The notes under the pieces: model-generated
Database searches by the model: none
Told to the model about the DNA's origin: nothing
Seen by the model: the letters and a program-made list of their open reading frames with translations, nothing else
In this document: positions 7,623-14,515 of the stretch, piece after piece
Layout of the letters: every line of letters starts with the position of its first letter
How positions within the stretch are numbered: the first letter of the stretch is position 1
Origin: an uncultured Collinsella sp.
GTDB lineage: Bacteria; Actinomycetota; Coriobacteriia; Coriobacteriales; Coriobacteriaceae
Assembly (NCBI GenBank): GCA_900541145.1
Contig: UQIH01000029.1
Span: forward strand, 1-21,593
DNA: 21,593 nt
Reading direction: 5' to 3'
Translations under genes and position numbers: made by a program

Positions 7623-7779
7623 CGAAGTACACCGTTGAATCGCACAGAGGGGAGGAATGCGAATCAAACTCAACAGGGCAGGCTTTTTCATCGCCTATTG
7701 CCTGCTCCATTGCTGAAACCAATATAGTTCGCCGTGGTTTACTTTTTGACGACAAAGTGCGCCGCCATAGCTTCTCCAT
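7600..7779 (-). CDS. Possible small protein, 59 residues, unknown
   Basis: An open frame begins at ATG 7779 with a GAGG ribosome binding site 7 bases upstream (7787-7790) and ends with TAA at 7600-7602, inside the loop of the 18-bp hairpin. The protein starts MEKLWRRTLSS, has a basic N-terminal half and an acidic, cysteine-containing C-terminal half, and resembles nothing I know. Codons such as CTA, ATA, AGT and CGA are unlike the neighbouring genes, so it may be chance, a decayed gene or recently acquired DNA. The rest of the 334-bp space between trpS and the MGMT-family gene holds only hairpins and the repeat at 7807. Confidence 0.25.
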   Translation of the reverse strand: MEKLWRRTLSSKSKPRRTILVSAMEQAIGDEKACPVEFDSHSSPLCDSTVYFGNRPAGN

Positions 7780-7806
7780 AAGTTAACCTCAGTAAACCTG
7801 CAACGG

Positions 7807-7847
7807 AAAACCACCACAAAGGGGACAGGCACCTTTGTGGTGGTTTT
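7807..7847. repeat. ACCACCACAAAGG hairpin repeat, copy 1; probable terminator
   Basis: A 16-bp perfect stem (7807-7822 with 7832-7847) ends in AAAA/TTTT and has the 9-base loop GGACAGGCA. It lies 16 bases behind the stop of the MGMT-family gene. The A and T runs at both outer edges of the stem can serve as a T tract in either direction. It belongs to a four-copy family with the hairpins at 8216, 9794 and 10750. Confidence 0.75.
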
Positions 7848-7863
7848 GGCCATGGCGGAGCTG

Positions 7864-8187
7864 TTAGAGTCCGGCAGGCCAGCGACAGGCGTCCAAGTCG
7901 ACGTGCATGTCGTCCTTAAACGCCACACCCTCCCCTAGCAAAAGCTCACGCTGAGCATCGGGGCCGCCAAACGCAAAGCCCTCGCAAATACGGCCATCGG
8001 CAAACACCACACGATGGCAGGGAATCTGACCAGGGCGCGGATTGCTGTGCAACGCATAGCCCACATAGCGCGCGCTTCGTGGACGACCGGCAAGCAGCGC
8101 CACCTGACCATACGTGGCGACCATCCCCTCGGGAATCTGCTCGACCACCTCGTACACCCGTTCAAAAAAACCCTCAGACGCCAACAT
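7864..8187 (-). CDS. MGMT-family protein (alkyltransferase-like, single DNA-binding domain)
   Basis: The 107-residue protein is the C-terminal, DNA-binding and active-site domain of the O6-alkylguanine-DNA alkyltransferase family without the usual N-terminal domain. It shows the helix-turn-helix region VATYGQVALLAG (23-34), ARYVGYAL (39-46) with the base-flipping arginine, and the active-site motif PCHRV with Cys57. The cysteine-free alkyltransferase-like proteins have Trp at that place (PWHR), so this one could still accept alkyl groups, though small stand-alone domains may instead flag lesions for excision repair. The start at 8187 has AAAGGAG just upstream. The gene is flanked on both sides by copies of the same hairpin repeat. 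Confidence 0.88.
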   Translation of the reverse strand: MLASEGFFERVYEVVEQIPEGMVATYGQVALLAGRPRSARYVGYALHSNPRPGQIPCHRVVFADGRICEGFAFGGPDAQRELLLGEGVAFKDDMHVDLDACRWPAGL

Positions 8188-8215
8188 GCGCTCCTTTCAA
8201 CCGAAACCAGCATAA

Positions 8216-8250
8216 ACCACCACAAAGGTGCCTGTCCCCTTTGTGGTGGT
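8216..8250. repeat. ACCACCACAAAGG hairpin repeat, copy 2; probable terminator of the DegV gene
   Basis: A 13-bp perfect stem (8216-8228 with 8238-8250) encloses loop TGCCTGTCC, the reverse complement of the loop in copies 1 and 3, so this copy is inverted. It lies 14 bases behind the DegV stop codon and ahead of the MGMT-family start. The outer T run is shorter than in the other copies. Confidence 0.72.
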
Positions 8251-8264
8251 ATATGGCAGGTCGG

Positions 8265-9119
8265 TTAGTTGGCGGGGCGGAAGAAGGCTACGGCTACGGC
8301 GCCGGGACCCACATGGGTGCCGATAGTGGCTCCGATGGTATGGATGGGAAGCTCGCTTTCGGCATGGCCGGCCCACAGCGCCGCACTGTCCTCGATATAT
8401 TTCTTGAGCACGGCGTCCGATAGACCCGTATAGCCGAGCGCCAGCGGCATGGAAAAGTCGACGCCGCCCGCCTTTTCGACCTTTTGATTCAGAAGGTTGC
8501 GACCGTTCTTGGAACCGCGCGCCTTGCCCAACTGCACGATGAGACCGTCCTCGGCGGCCACGACCGGCTTCACGTTGAGCAGCGTACCCACAGCGCCCGC
8601 CGCAGCAGACAGACGGCCGCCGCGCACCAGATACTCCAGCGTCTCGAGCAGGCCGATAACCACCACACGGTCGCGCACGGCCTCGACCGCCGCCGCGATC
8701 TGGGCCGCACTACGGCCCTCGTCCACCAGGCGCATCGCATACTCGACCAGCACGCGCTCACCCAAGGTGACGTTATTGCTGTCCACGACGAACACGTCGC
8801 CGCCCGGGGCCTCGGCAAGTGCGGTGCGAGCACTCTGATTGGTGCCCGAAAGCTTAGCGCCCACGGTAATAATCACCGCCTCGTCGCCGGCCTCACGTGC
8901 TTCGGCAATCGCCTGCGAAAAGGCGTACGGGTTGACCTGACCGGTCTTGGGCAACTCGTCGCGCTCCACGAGCATCTCGTAAAAGCGCTGGTGATCGATG
9001 TCGACGCCATCCATGTACACGTCGGAGCCAAAGGTGACGGACAGCGGCAGAACACGCAGCGCGGGGTGCTCAGCCGGCGTCATATCGCTCGCGGAATCGG
9101 TAATAATACGAATGGACAT
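8265..9119 (-). CDS. DegV family fatty-acid-binding protein
   Basis: DegV (FakB-type) proteins bind a fatty acid and present it to the kinase FakA for phosphorylation, feeding exogenous fatty acids into lipid synthesis. The 284-residue protein has the N-terminal signature IITDSASDMT (4-13), the TGQVNPYAF segment and the AKLSGTNQSA loop of the lipid pocket. The frame is open for 35 more codons upstream, but ATG 9119 has AAAGGA at good spacing and begins the conserved region. The MarR gene lies 119 bp upstream in the same direction, so co-transcription is possible. No fakA is in the window. Confidence 0.92.
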   Translation of the reverse strand: MSIRIITDSASDMTPAEHPALRVLPLSVTFGSDVYMDGVDIDHQRFYEMLVERDELPKTGQVNPYAFSQAIAEAREAGDEAVIITVGAKLSGTNQSARTALAEAPGGDVFVVDSNNVTLGERVLVEYAMRLVDEGRSAAQIAAAVEAVRDRVVVIGLLETLEYLVRGGRLSAAAGAVGTLLNVKPVVAAEDGLIVQLGKARGSKNGRNLLNQKVEKAGGVDFSMPLALGYTGLSDAVLKKYIEDSAALWAGHAESELPIHTIGATIGTHVGPGAVAVAFFRPAN

Positions 9120-9238
9120 AGCGAATCCTTTCTTGCGCAGGTCCCGCGCAGGGAATTTTGACAACAATGTCCCAGCACGGCATACGCGCTCAAACGGGAC
9201 GATGCAGTTGTTAATGGGAAGCAAATGCCTTGGCGGCC

Positions 9239-9688
9239 TTAGATCTCGCGCAGGGTGTTGAGAATCGTGCGCAGCGACGCGTACATCTGCTCGCGCTGCT
9301 CCACGCCCATGGCCTTACCGGTGGTGTCGAGAACTTCGCGAATGATGCGATCGGCCTCGCTCATGCTCTCGCCGCCCAGGGCAGTCAGGCGAACCGGAGC
9401 GCGGTACTTGACGGCAGCATCGCCCGAGTCGTCGACCTCGACGTAGCCACCCTCCTCCAGATGTGCCAGTGTGCGCGAAACGGCGGCACGGGTAACGCCG
9501 GCCATGCGGGCGAGGTCGGCGCCAGTCAGGCCGTCCTTGCTGCGCTCAAGATAGTACAGGCACATGACGTCGGAGCCCTTAAGGCCGAGCCTTGCACCCT
9601 CGGACGTCTTGATGCGCTGAATCTCCTTGTAGAGACCGCTGATCAGTCCGACAAAGTCCTCAAAACGTGTCTCGTCGCTCTGCTGCAT
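9239..9688 (-). CDS. MarR family transcriptional regulator
   Basis: The 149-residue protein has the winged helix-turn-helix of the MarR family: LTGADLARMAGVTRAAVSRT (about 53-72) is the helix-turn-helix, followed by the LEEGGYVEV turn and a wing (DDSGDAAVKYRAPVRLT). Helices at both ends would form the dimer interface. The ligand is unknown. The start at 9688 has GAAAGG 11 bases upstream, a little far. Its target may be the DegV gene directly downstream, which would make this a lipid-responsive regulator, but that rests on position only. Confidence 0.88.
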   Translation of the reverse strand: MQQSDETRFEDFVGLISGLYKEIQRIKTSEGARLGLKGSDVMCLYYLERSKDGLTGADLARMAGVTRAAVSRTLAHLEEGGYVEVDDSGDAAVKYRAPVRLTALGGESMSEADRIIREVLDTTGKAMGVEQREQMYASLRTILNTLREI

Positions 9689-9737
9689 GGGAGACGACCG
9701 CCTTTCGCTTGCATGATGCTAACGGGTAAACATCTTA

Positions 9738-9752
9738 GCCGTACTTAACGGC
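9738..9752. promoter_or_regulatory. Possible operator upstream of the MarR gene
   Basis: The inverted repeat GCCGT-ACTTA-ACGGC lies 50 bases before the MarR start codon. MarR proteins often repress themselves through palindromes of this size. I could not place a convincing promoter around it. Confidence 0.3.
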
Positions 9753-9793
9753 CGCCAGCCCTGCACGCCCTATTTGTTAACCCATCAACATAA

Positions 9794-9832
9794 AAACCAC
9801 CACAAAGGGGACAGGCACCTTTGTGGTGGTTT
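9794..9832. repeat. ACCACCACAAAGG hairpin repeat, copy 3; probable terminator
   Basis: A 15-bp perfect stem (9794-9808 with 9818-9832) encloses loop GGACAGGCA, same orientation as copy 1. It lies 26 bases behind the stop of the B3/B4-domain gene, with an outer run of A on one side that becomes a T tract on the minus strand. Confidence 0.75.
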
Positions 9833-9858
9833 GGGGCATCAATAGGTTCTAGGCGCCG

Positions 9859-10578
9859 CTACAGCTCCACGCAAGGATTGTCGCGGGTCACAAGCGTCTT
9901 AATGACAACCGTCGCTCCCAGATAGCGCTCAAGCAGCTCGGCTAAGCGATCGATCGCAGCCTGGCAATCCCCCATCCGCTCGGACTCCACGCACTCAATC
10001 GCCAGGAACGCATCGGCCGAATCGTCGGACAGCGCCGTGCGAACGCCGTCGCGCCAGTTCCAGCAGCGGCACACAGCGCCCGCATCGTCGATGTAGGCGA
10101 GCTCGCCGGGCAGCGTCGGATCGTCCGACTCCTCGCCAAGCGGCAAGAACGCATCGCCACCGTCGGTCACCTTCAAGCGAAGGTCTCCCTCGATCGCATG
10201 CAGATCCTCGCCTCCCACGGGCAGCGCGTAGGTCAGCGACACCGTATTGTAAATATCCACCGCGGGCGTAATGTGGCCCACCGGCTTGCCTTTGAGCACG
10301 CGTTTGAGCAAGTTCTCGATCGAGCAGCGCGCGCCTTTCTTGGTCTTGAACAGACGATAGGCCTCGCGCCATGCCTTGACCGGTGCGTTCTCGCTGATAG
10401 TGTCGCTGGTCAGATGACGCTCCGCATCGATATTGGCGCGGTCGAGCAACGCCGCAATCGCATCCACGTCCTCTTGAGGAATCTGAGCCGTGGGCTTCAT
10501 GCCCTCCACGACCACAACACCGACCGCTGCCTGCGGAAACAGCTCCCAGAATGAATCCTCGGCAATAAAGCTCTTCAT
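9859..10578 (-). CDS. B3/B4 domain protein
   Basis: The 239-residue protein resembles the B3/B4 domain that forms the editing site in the beta subunit of phenylalanyl-tRNA synthetase, here as a stand-alone protein (COG3382 type). Recognition rests on the overall pattern VKAWREAYRLFKTKKGARCSIENLL, VGHITPAVDIYNTVSLTYALPVGGEDL and the following beta-rich half. Such proteins may hydrolyse mischarged tRNA or free aminoacyl compounds, but the substrate is unproven. ATG 10578 is preceded by GGGAGAG; an ATG five codons earlier overlaps that site. A long leader with hairpins precedes it, and repeat copy 3 follows. Confidence 0.8.
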   Translation of the reverse strand: MKSFIAEDSFWELFPQAAVGVVVVEGMKPTAQIPQEDVDAIAALLDRANIDAERHLTSDTISENAPVKAWREAYRLFKTKKGARCSIENLLKRVLKGKPVGHITPAVDIYNTVSLTYALPVGGEDLHAIEGDLRLKVTDGGDAFLPLGEESDDPTLPGELAYIDDAGAVCRCWNWRDGVRTALSDDSADAFLAIECVESERMGDCQAAIDRLAELLERYLGATVVIKTLVTRDNPCVEL

Positions 10579-10606
10579 ACGCTCTCCCTTCATTATGCGC
10601 GCCCGA

Positions 10607-10751
10607 GTGAGGGCGCCTAAACAAAAAGCGCCCTCACGACGGCCACCTTCAAAGTCCTACGGTGCCGTCACAAGAACGCTTGCGCTGTCCCCATCCGGAG
10701 AAGGGGACGATATGTCAGGCGTATTGTAACCCGAGTCATCCACGCGAGCAA
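10607..10751 (-). promoter_or_regulatory. Promoter and structured leader of the B3/B4 gene
   Basis: On the minus strand TTGCTC (10746-10751) and TACAAT (10723-10728), 17 bases apart, form a plausible promoter with start near 10715. The leader of about 137 bases holds a hairpin GTCCCC/GGGGAC (10687-10708) and a 10-bp stem GTGAGGGCGC/GCGCCCTCAC (10607-10616 with 10628-10637) whose loop contains TTTTT. No known riboswitch is recognised. Confidence 0.4.
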
Positions 10752-10786
10752 AACCACCATAAAGGTGCCCCCTTTATGGTGGTTTT
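10750..10786. repeat. Hairpin repeat, copy 4 (ACCACCATAAAGG variant); probable terminator of pckA
   Basis: A 16-bp perfect stem (10750-10765 with 10771-10786) differs from the other copies by C to T in one arm and the matching G to A in the other, so pairing is kept. The loop is TGCCC, copy 2's loop less four bases. It lies 15 bases behind the pckA stop codon and has TTTT at the outer edge. Confidence 0.78.
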
Positions 10787-10801
10787 GAGTCTGAGGCGAC
10801 G

Positions 10802-12472
10802 CTAGTGGCGGAGCCCCAGCAGGCCGCGGCCGCGATGACGGGCCTCGGCGGACACCTGGGCGTGCGGGCCGGCGGCTTTGACGGACTCGGGCAGGTGCGA
10901 GTACTTCTTCTCGAAGTTCTCCTCGAACATCACCGCCAGGTTGTGCGCGGCCTCGTCATAGCGCGCGGTGCTCTGCCAGTATTGGCGCGGCACCAGGATG
11001 CCATCGGGCACGCCGTGGCACGTCGTGGGAATGTCGACGTTAAAGATGTCGTCGTGCACGAACTCGCTGTCCTCGATGGTGCCGTCGAGGGCGCGCGCGA
11101 CCAGCGAGCGCGTGTAGGCAAGCTCGATGCGATGGCCCACGCCGTAGCCGCCGCCAATCCAGCCGGTGTTGACCAGGTACACGCGCGTGCGGCCGTCGGC
11201 AATGCGCTCGCCAAGCATCTTGGCGTAAACCATGGGGTCGAGCGGCATAAACGGCTCGCCGAACAGCGAAGAGAACGTGGGCGTGGGCTCGGTGACGCCG
11301 ACCTCGGTGCCGGGAATCTTAGCCGTAAAGCCCGTCACAAAGTGGTACATGGCGGCATCGGCCGTCAGGCGCGAGATGGGCGGCAGCACGCCAAAAGCGT
11401 CGCAAGTCAGGAACAGCACGACACTCGGAGTGGTGCCCATGCCCTTAGTCCACGCGTTAGGAATGTGCTCCACGGGATAGGCCACGCGCGTGTTGTGCGT
11501 GATCGAGATGTCGTCGTAGTTGGGCTTGCGGTTCTCGTCGAGCACCACGTTTTCGCAAATGGCGCCAAAACGGACGGCGTTGAAGATCTCGGGCTCGTGG
11601 AAGGCGTCCAGGCCCTCGCATTTTGCGTAGCAGCCACCCTCAATGTTGAAGATACCCATGTCGGACCAACCGTGCTCGTCGTCGCCGATCAGCAGGCGCG
11701 TGGGATTGGCCGAAAGCGTGGTCTTGCCGGTGCCGGACAGGCCAAAGAACACGGCGGTCTCGTGCGTGACGGGATCCATGCTGGCCGAGCAGTGCATGGG
11801 CAGCACGTCGTCCTCGACGGGCAGCAGATAGTTCATGACGCTAAAGATCGACTTTTTAATCTCGCCGGAGTAGCCGGTGCCGGCGACCAGAATCACGCGT
11901 TCCTGGAAGTTGATGACCACGGCGGCGCTGGAGTTGAGGCCCTTGATAGCAGGATCGCACTGGTAACCGGGGGCAGCGAGCACGCAAAAGTCCGGCTCGC
12001 CGGTGCGCGCGATTTCACGGGCGAGCGGGCGGGCGAGCATCTGCTTAATAAAGAGTGCCTGGCTGGCACGCTCGCAGGCAACGAGCAGTCGACGCGTATG
12101 GTTGCGGTCGGCACCTGCCATGCCGCGGGTGACGAACACGTCGCGCTCGTTGAGATAGTCGACGATGCCGGCCTTGATGGCCTCATAGCTCTCGACGGAC
12201 AGCGGGCGGTTGACGGCGCCCCAGGCAATCTTGTCGTGAACATCGGGGGTGTCAACGATAAAGCGATCGTTGGGAGAACGGCCAGTGCGCTCCCCCGTCT
12301 CGATCACCAGCGCGCCGTTGGATGCCATGCGGCCTTCTTCGCGGCGGATGGCGTGCTCGACGAGCTCCGCGGCGGGTAGATCGACCAGCAGGCGGGGCTG
12401 ATTCTCGACGGGATCTTCGACCAGCGTAATACCAAAGTTGGACAAAACTTCTGCAGGGGTAACACCAGGCAT
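10802..12472 (-). CDS. pckA: Phosphoenolpyruvate carboxykinase (ATP)
   Basis: It interconverts oxaloacetate plus ATP and PEP plus CO2 plus ADP in the cytoplasm; in anaerobes it can also fix CO2 on PEP with gain of ATP. The 556-residue protein carries RTGRSPNDRF (62-71), the conserved lysines in GEIKKS (203-208), the P-loop GLSGTGKT (244-251) of the ATP-type enzymes, GDDEHGW (263-269) and NTGWIGGGYGVG. The tail ends in a basic stretch after HAQVSAEA. The frame continues 38 codons upstream, but ATG 12472 has AAAGGAGG and begins the conserved protein. CG-centred palindromes lie upstream and repeat copy 4 lies downstream. Confidence 0.96.
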   Translation of the reverse strand: MPGVTPAEVLSNFGITLVEDPVENQPRLLVDLPAAELVEHAIRREEGRMASNGALVIETGERTGRSPNDRFIVDTPDVHDKIAWGAVNRPLSVESYEAIKAGIVDYLNERDVFVTRGMAGADRNHTRRLLVACERASQALFIKQMLARPLAREIARTGEPDFCVLAAPGYQCDPAIKGLNSSAAVVINFQERVILVAGTGYSGEIKKSIFSVMNYLLPVEDDVLPMHCSASMDPVTHETAVFFGLSGTGKTTLSANPTRLLIGDDEHGWSDMGIFNIEGGCYAKCEGLDAFHEPEIFNAVRFGAICENVVLDENRKPNYDDISITHNTRVAYPVEHIPNAWTKGMGTTPSVVLFLTCDAFGVLPPISRLTADAAMYHFVTGFTAKIPGTEVGVTEPTPTFSSLFGEPFMPLDPMVYAKMLGERIADGRTRVYLVNTGWIGGGYGVGHRIELAYTRSLVARALDGTIEDSEFVHDDIFNVDIPTTCHGVPDGILVPRQYWQSTARYDEAAHNLAVMFEENFEKKYSHLPESVKAAGPHAQVSAEARHRGRGLLGLRH

Positions 12473-12513
12473 GGGGCCTCCTTTAAAAACGCGGCACGTG
12501 GACGCGGCGCGCA

Positions 12514-12562
12514 CTTTACTCACGTAAAGCCCGTTGTACCCGATATGCAAAAACGTTTTTGC
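12514..12562. promoter_or_regulatory. Two palindromes in the pckA upstream region
   Basis: GCAAAAACGTTTTTGC (12547-12562) is a perfect 16-bp palindrome centred on CG, the form of LacI/CcpA-type operators; its centre is 82 bases before the pckA start. CTTTAC-TCAC-GTAAAG (12514-12529) lies nearer the gene. pckA is a gluconeogenic gene often under carbon catabolite control, so an operator is plausible. I could not assign a good -35/-10 pair. Confidence 0.45.
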
Positions 12563-12613
12563 GGCAAGGGCGGCAAGCCCGCCCAACGGTCAAAAATCGC
12601 AGGCAAGCGGCCC

Positions 12614-12687
12614 AGTCATTGGGGACGTTCTTAAACGACTAGTCATTGGGGACACTCTTGAACAGGCAACATTCAAGGAGTGTCCCC
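12614..12687. repeat. REP-like array with TTGGGGAC direct repeats and hairpin
   Basis: AGTCATTGGGGAC occurs at 12614-12626 and again 27 bases later at 12641-12653. The second copy leads into an imperfect hairpin: GGGGACACTCTTGAA (12648-12662) pairs with 12672-12687 with one bulged base. No open frame of note crosses the array. The look is that of REP/BIME elements moved by RAYT transposases, but no transposase is in the window. Confidence 0.6.
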
Positions 12688-12693
12688 GGATGC

Positions 12694-12749
12694 CGGCACT
12701 TAGGGACGTTCCCAAAGTGCCTGCACATAAGGAACGTCCCTAAGTGCCG
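12694..12749. repeat. Perfect 19-bp inverted repeat of the GGGACGTTCC family
   Basis: CGGCACTTAGGGACGTTCC (12694-12712) pairs perfectly with 12731-12749 around an 18-base loop that itself contains GTGC/GCAC. Half of it recurs at 46-65. With the array just before it, this makes a 136-base cluster of GGGGAC/GGGACG hairpins between pckA and the flippase gene. Confidence 0.7.
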
Positions 12750-12803
12750 ACTACCGAATGGCGCCGCCGAAATTATCGAACAACCTGTTCAAAAACACGA
12801 GCG

Positions 12804-12823
12804 GACACCGCGGTGTCTATACT
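12804..12823 (+). promoter_or_regulatory. Palindrome abutting a -10 element upstream of the flippase gene
   Basis: GACACCGCGGTGTC (12804-12817) is a perfect palindrome directly followed by the -10-like TATACT (12818-12823), 28 bases before the start codon. No -35 fits at normal spacing, so either an activator binds here or the promoter is weak. A repressor on the palindrome would cover the spacer. Confidence 0.45.
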
Positions 12824-12851
12824 AGAGCGCAGCAATAGAAAGGACTCCGCT

Positions 12852-14435
12852 TTGAGCATCACGCCCCTCGATAGCATTCGCCGCGCCATCGCCCGCCGCA
12901 ACGGCGTCTCCAACCCCGCTGCATCGAGAGACGGCGCCGCGAAGGCCCAGGGCGGCCGCATCGAGAACGGCCTCTTCCCTGACTCGCACACTGCCGAGGA
13001 ACTCGCACGCATCCAAGAGCTGAGCCAGCGCAACGCCGGCGGCCCCAACAGCAGCCAGGCCACGCGCCGTCGCCGGCGCGAACGCGATCGCGAGCCCGGC
13101 CCCATCCACCGCATGGTCAACGCCTGGTGGAACCGCCTGCTCGGCGTTGTCTACGGCGGCGGCTTCTCCACGCAGGAAGCCGAATACGAGGAACACGCCA
13201 CCCGTCGCGACTATCTCTGGAATACCCTGGGCACCGCCGTGTGGGGCTTCGCGTTTCCCCTGCTCACCATTGTGTCCACGCAGCTTGTGGGCGCCGAGGA
13301 AGCCGGTAAGTTCTCCATCGCCTTCGCCACCGGCACGCTCATCATGATCGCATGCAACTACGGCGTGCGCAATTTCCAGGTCTCGGACATCGACGAAAAG
13401 ACGTCCTTCGCCTCCTACCAGCTCAACCGCTGGCTTTGTGGAGCGCTCGCCCTAGGCTGCGGCCTCATGTACAGCAGCGCCCGCGGCTATGACGCGCAGA
13501 TGGCGACGATCGGCCTGGGCGTCTACCTCTACAAGGTGATCGACGGCGTCGCCGACGTGTACGAAGGCCGCCTGCAGCAGGCCGACAAGCTCTACCTGGC
13601 TGGCATGAGCCAAACGCTGCGCTCCGCCGGCGTCATCGCGGTCTTTAGCGTGGCGCTGTTCCTCACGCGCAGCATGCCCATCGCGGCCATGGCCATGGGC
13701 ATCGCCGCCATCGCCTCGCTCGTGCTGGTCACCGCGCCGCTCGCCCTGCTCGAAACCGAAAAATCGCGCCGCGTGAGCCTGCGCGAGGTCGGCCACCTGT
13801 TTGTCCAGTGCGCCCCACTCTTTGGTGCACTGTTCCTGTTCAACCTTATCGAGAGCATGCCCAAGTTTGTGATGGAGGGCACACTGGCCTACAAATACCA
13901 GCTGTACTTTAATGCCCTGTTCTTTCCGGCTCAGGCTATTCTGTTGAGCATTGGATTTATCTATAAACCGCAGCTCCTGCGCTTGTCGAGCATTTGGGCT
14001 AATCCTCGCAAGCGTCGTCGCTTTGACCTGATTATTGTTGCCGTTATGGCGTTGATCGTGGTCATCACCGGCGTGTGCGCCGCATTTATGGCAGGCCCCG
14101 GCATCCCCCTCATGAGCTTTATGTACGGCCTCAGCTTTGAGCGCTACCGTACGCTGGCACTGCTAATGGTCGTCGCCGGCGGCGTCACCGCGGCCATCGA
14201 CTTTATCTACGCCATCATCACGGTGCTACGCCACGCTGGAGACGTCACCAAGATCTACCTGATCTGCTTCGCCGTAAGCGTGGTGCTGCCGGTGATCCTG
14301 ATTAAGCTGCTGGGTCTGATGGGCGCTGTGGCGAGCTACCTAGCCATCATGGCCCTACTCCTGGTGCTGCTGATAATCGAGTACCGCCGCATCCGCCAAC
14401 GCATAGAGAGGGACCGGAATCCGTACGGCGCCTAA
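12852..14435 (+). CDS. Polysaccharide flippase (MOP/Wzx-like membrane protein)
   Basis: The 527-residue protein has a basic, disordered N-terminal region of about 100 residues (with RRRRRERDREPG) and then about 12 hydrophobic segments up to a basic C-terminus, as in the MOP superfamily of lipid-linked oligosaccharide flippases. It would carry an undecaprenyl-linked polysaccharide unit across the membrane. The region from DYLWNTLGTAVWGFAFPLLTI matches the first helices of such proteins. The start is TTG 12852, with GAAAGGA 7 bases before it; the frame is open 36 codons further up but those fall in the repeat region. No glycosyltransferases are adjacent, so the substrate is unknown. The N-terminal extension is unusual. 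Confidence 0.82.
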   Translation: MSITPLDSIRRAIARRNGVSNPAASRDGAAKAQGGRIENGLFPDSHTAEELARIQELSQRNAGGPNSSQATRRRRRERDREPGPIHRMVNAWWNRLLGVVYGGGFSTQEAEYEEHATRRDYLWNTLGTAVWGFAFPLLTIVSTQLVGAEEAGKFSIAFATGTLIMIACNYGVRNFQVSDIDEKTSFASYQLNRWLCGALALGCGLMYSSARGYDAQMATIGLGVYLYKVIDGVADVYEGRLQQADKLYLAGMSQTLRSAGVIAVFSVALFLTRSMPIAAMAMGIAAIASLVLVTAPLALLETEKSRRVSLREVGHLFVQCAPLFGALFLFNLIESMPKFVMEGTLAYKYQLYFNALFFPAQAILLSIGFIYKPQLLRLSSIWANPRKRRRFDLIIVAVMALIVVITGVCAAFMAGPGIPLMSFMYGLSFERYRTLALLMVVAGGVTAAIDFIYAIITVLRHAGDVTKIYLICFAVSVVLPVILIKLLGLMGAVASYLAIMALLLVLLIIEYRRIRQRIERDRNPYGA

Positions 14436-14515
14436 TTTACTGCCCCCGATACCGGAATTTGCGATGGAATCACCCCGGTTGGGGTCTCGTTGCGAACAAT
14501 ATGCATCACGCAAAA

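Noticed and set aside
10805..12379. Long open frame of 524 codons on the plus strand
   Set aside because: It lies wholly opposite pckA, whose motifs are unmistakable. It is a product of high-GC codon bias, as are similar frames opposite proB, pncB, trpS, serC and serA.
12777..12790. LexA-like box CGAAC...GTTC upstream of the flippase gene
   Set aside because: The spacing is five bases instead of the four of the Gram-positive CGAACnnnnGTTCG box, and the right half is incomplete.
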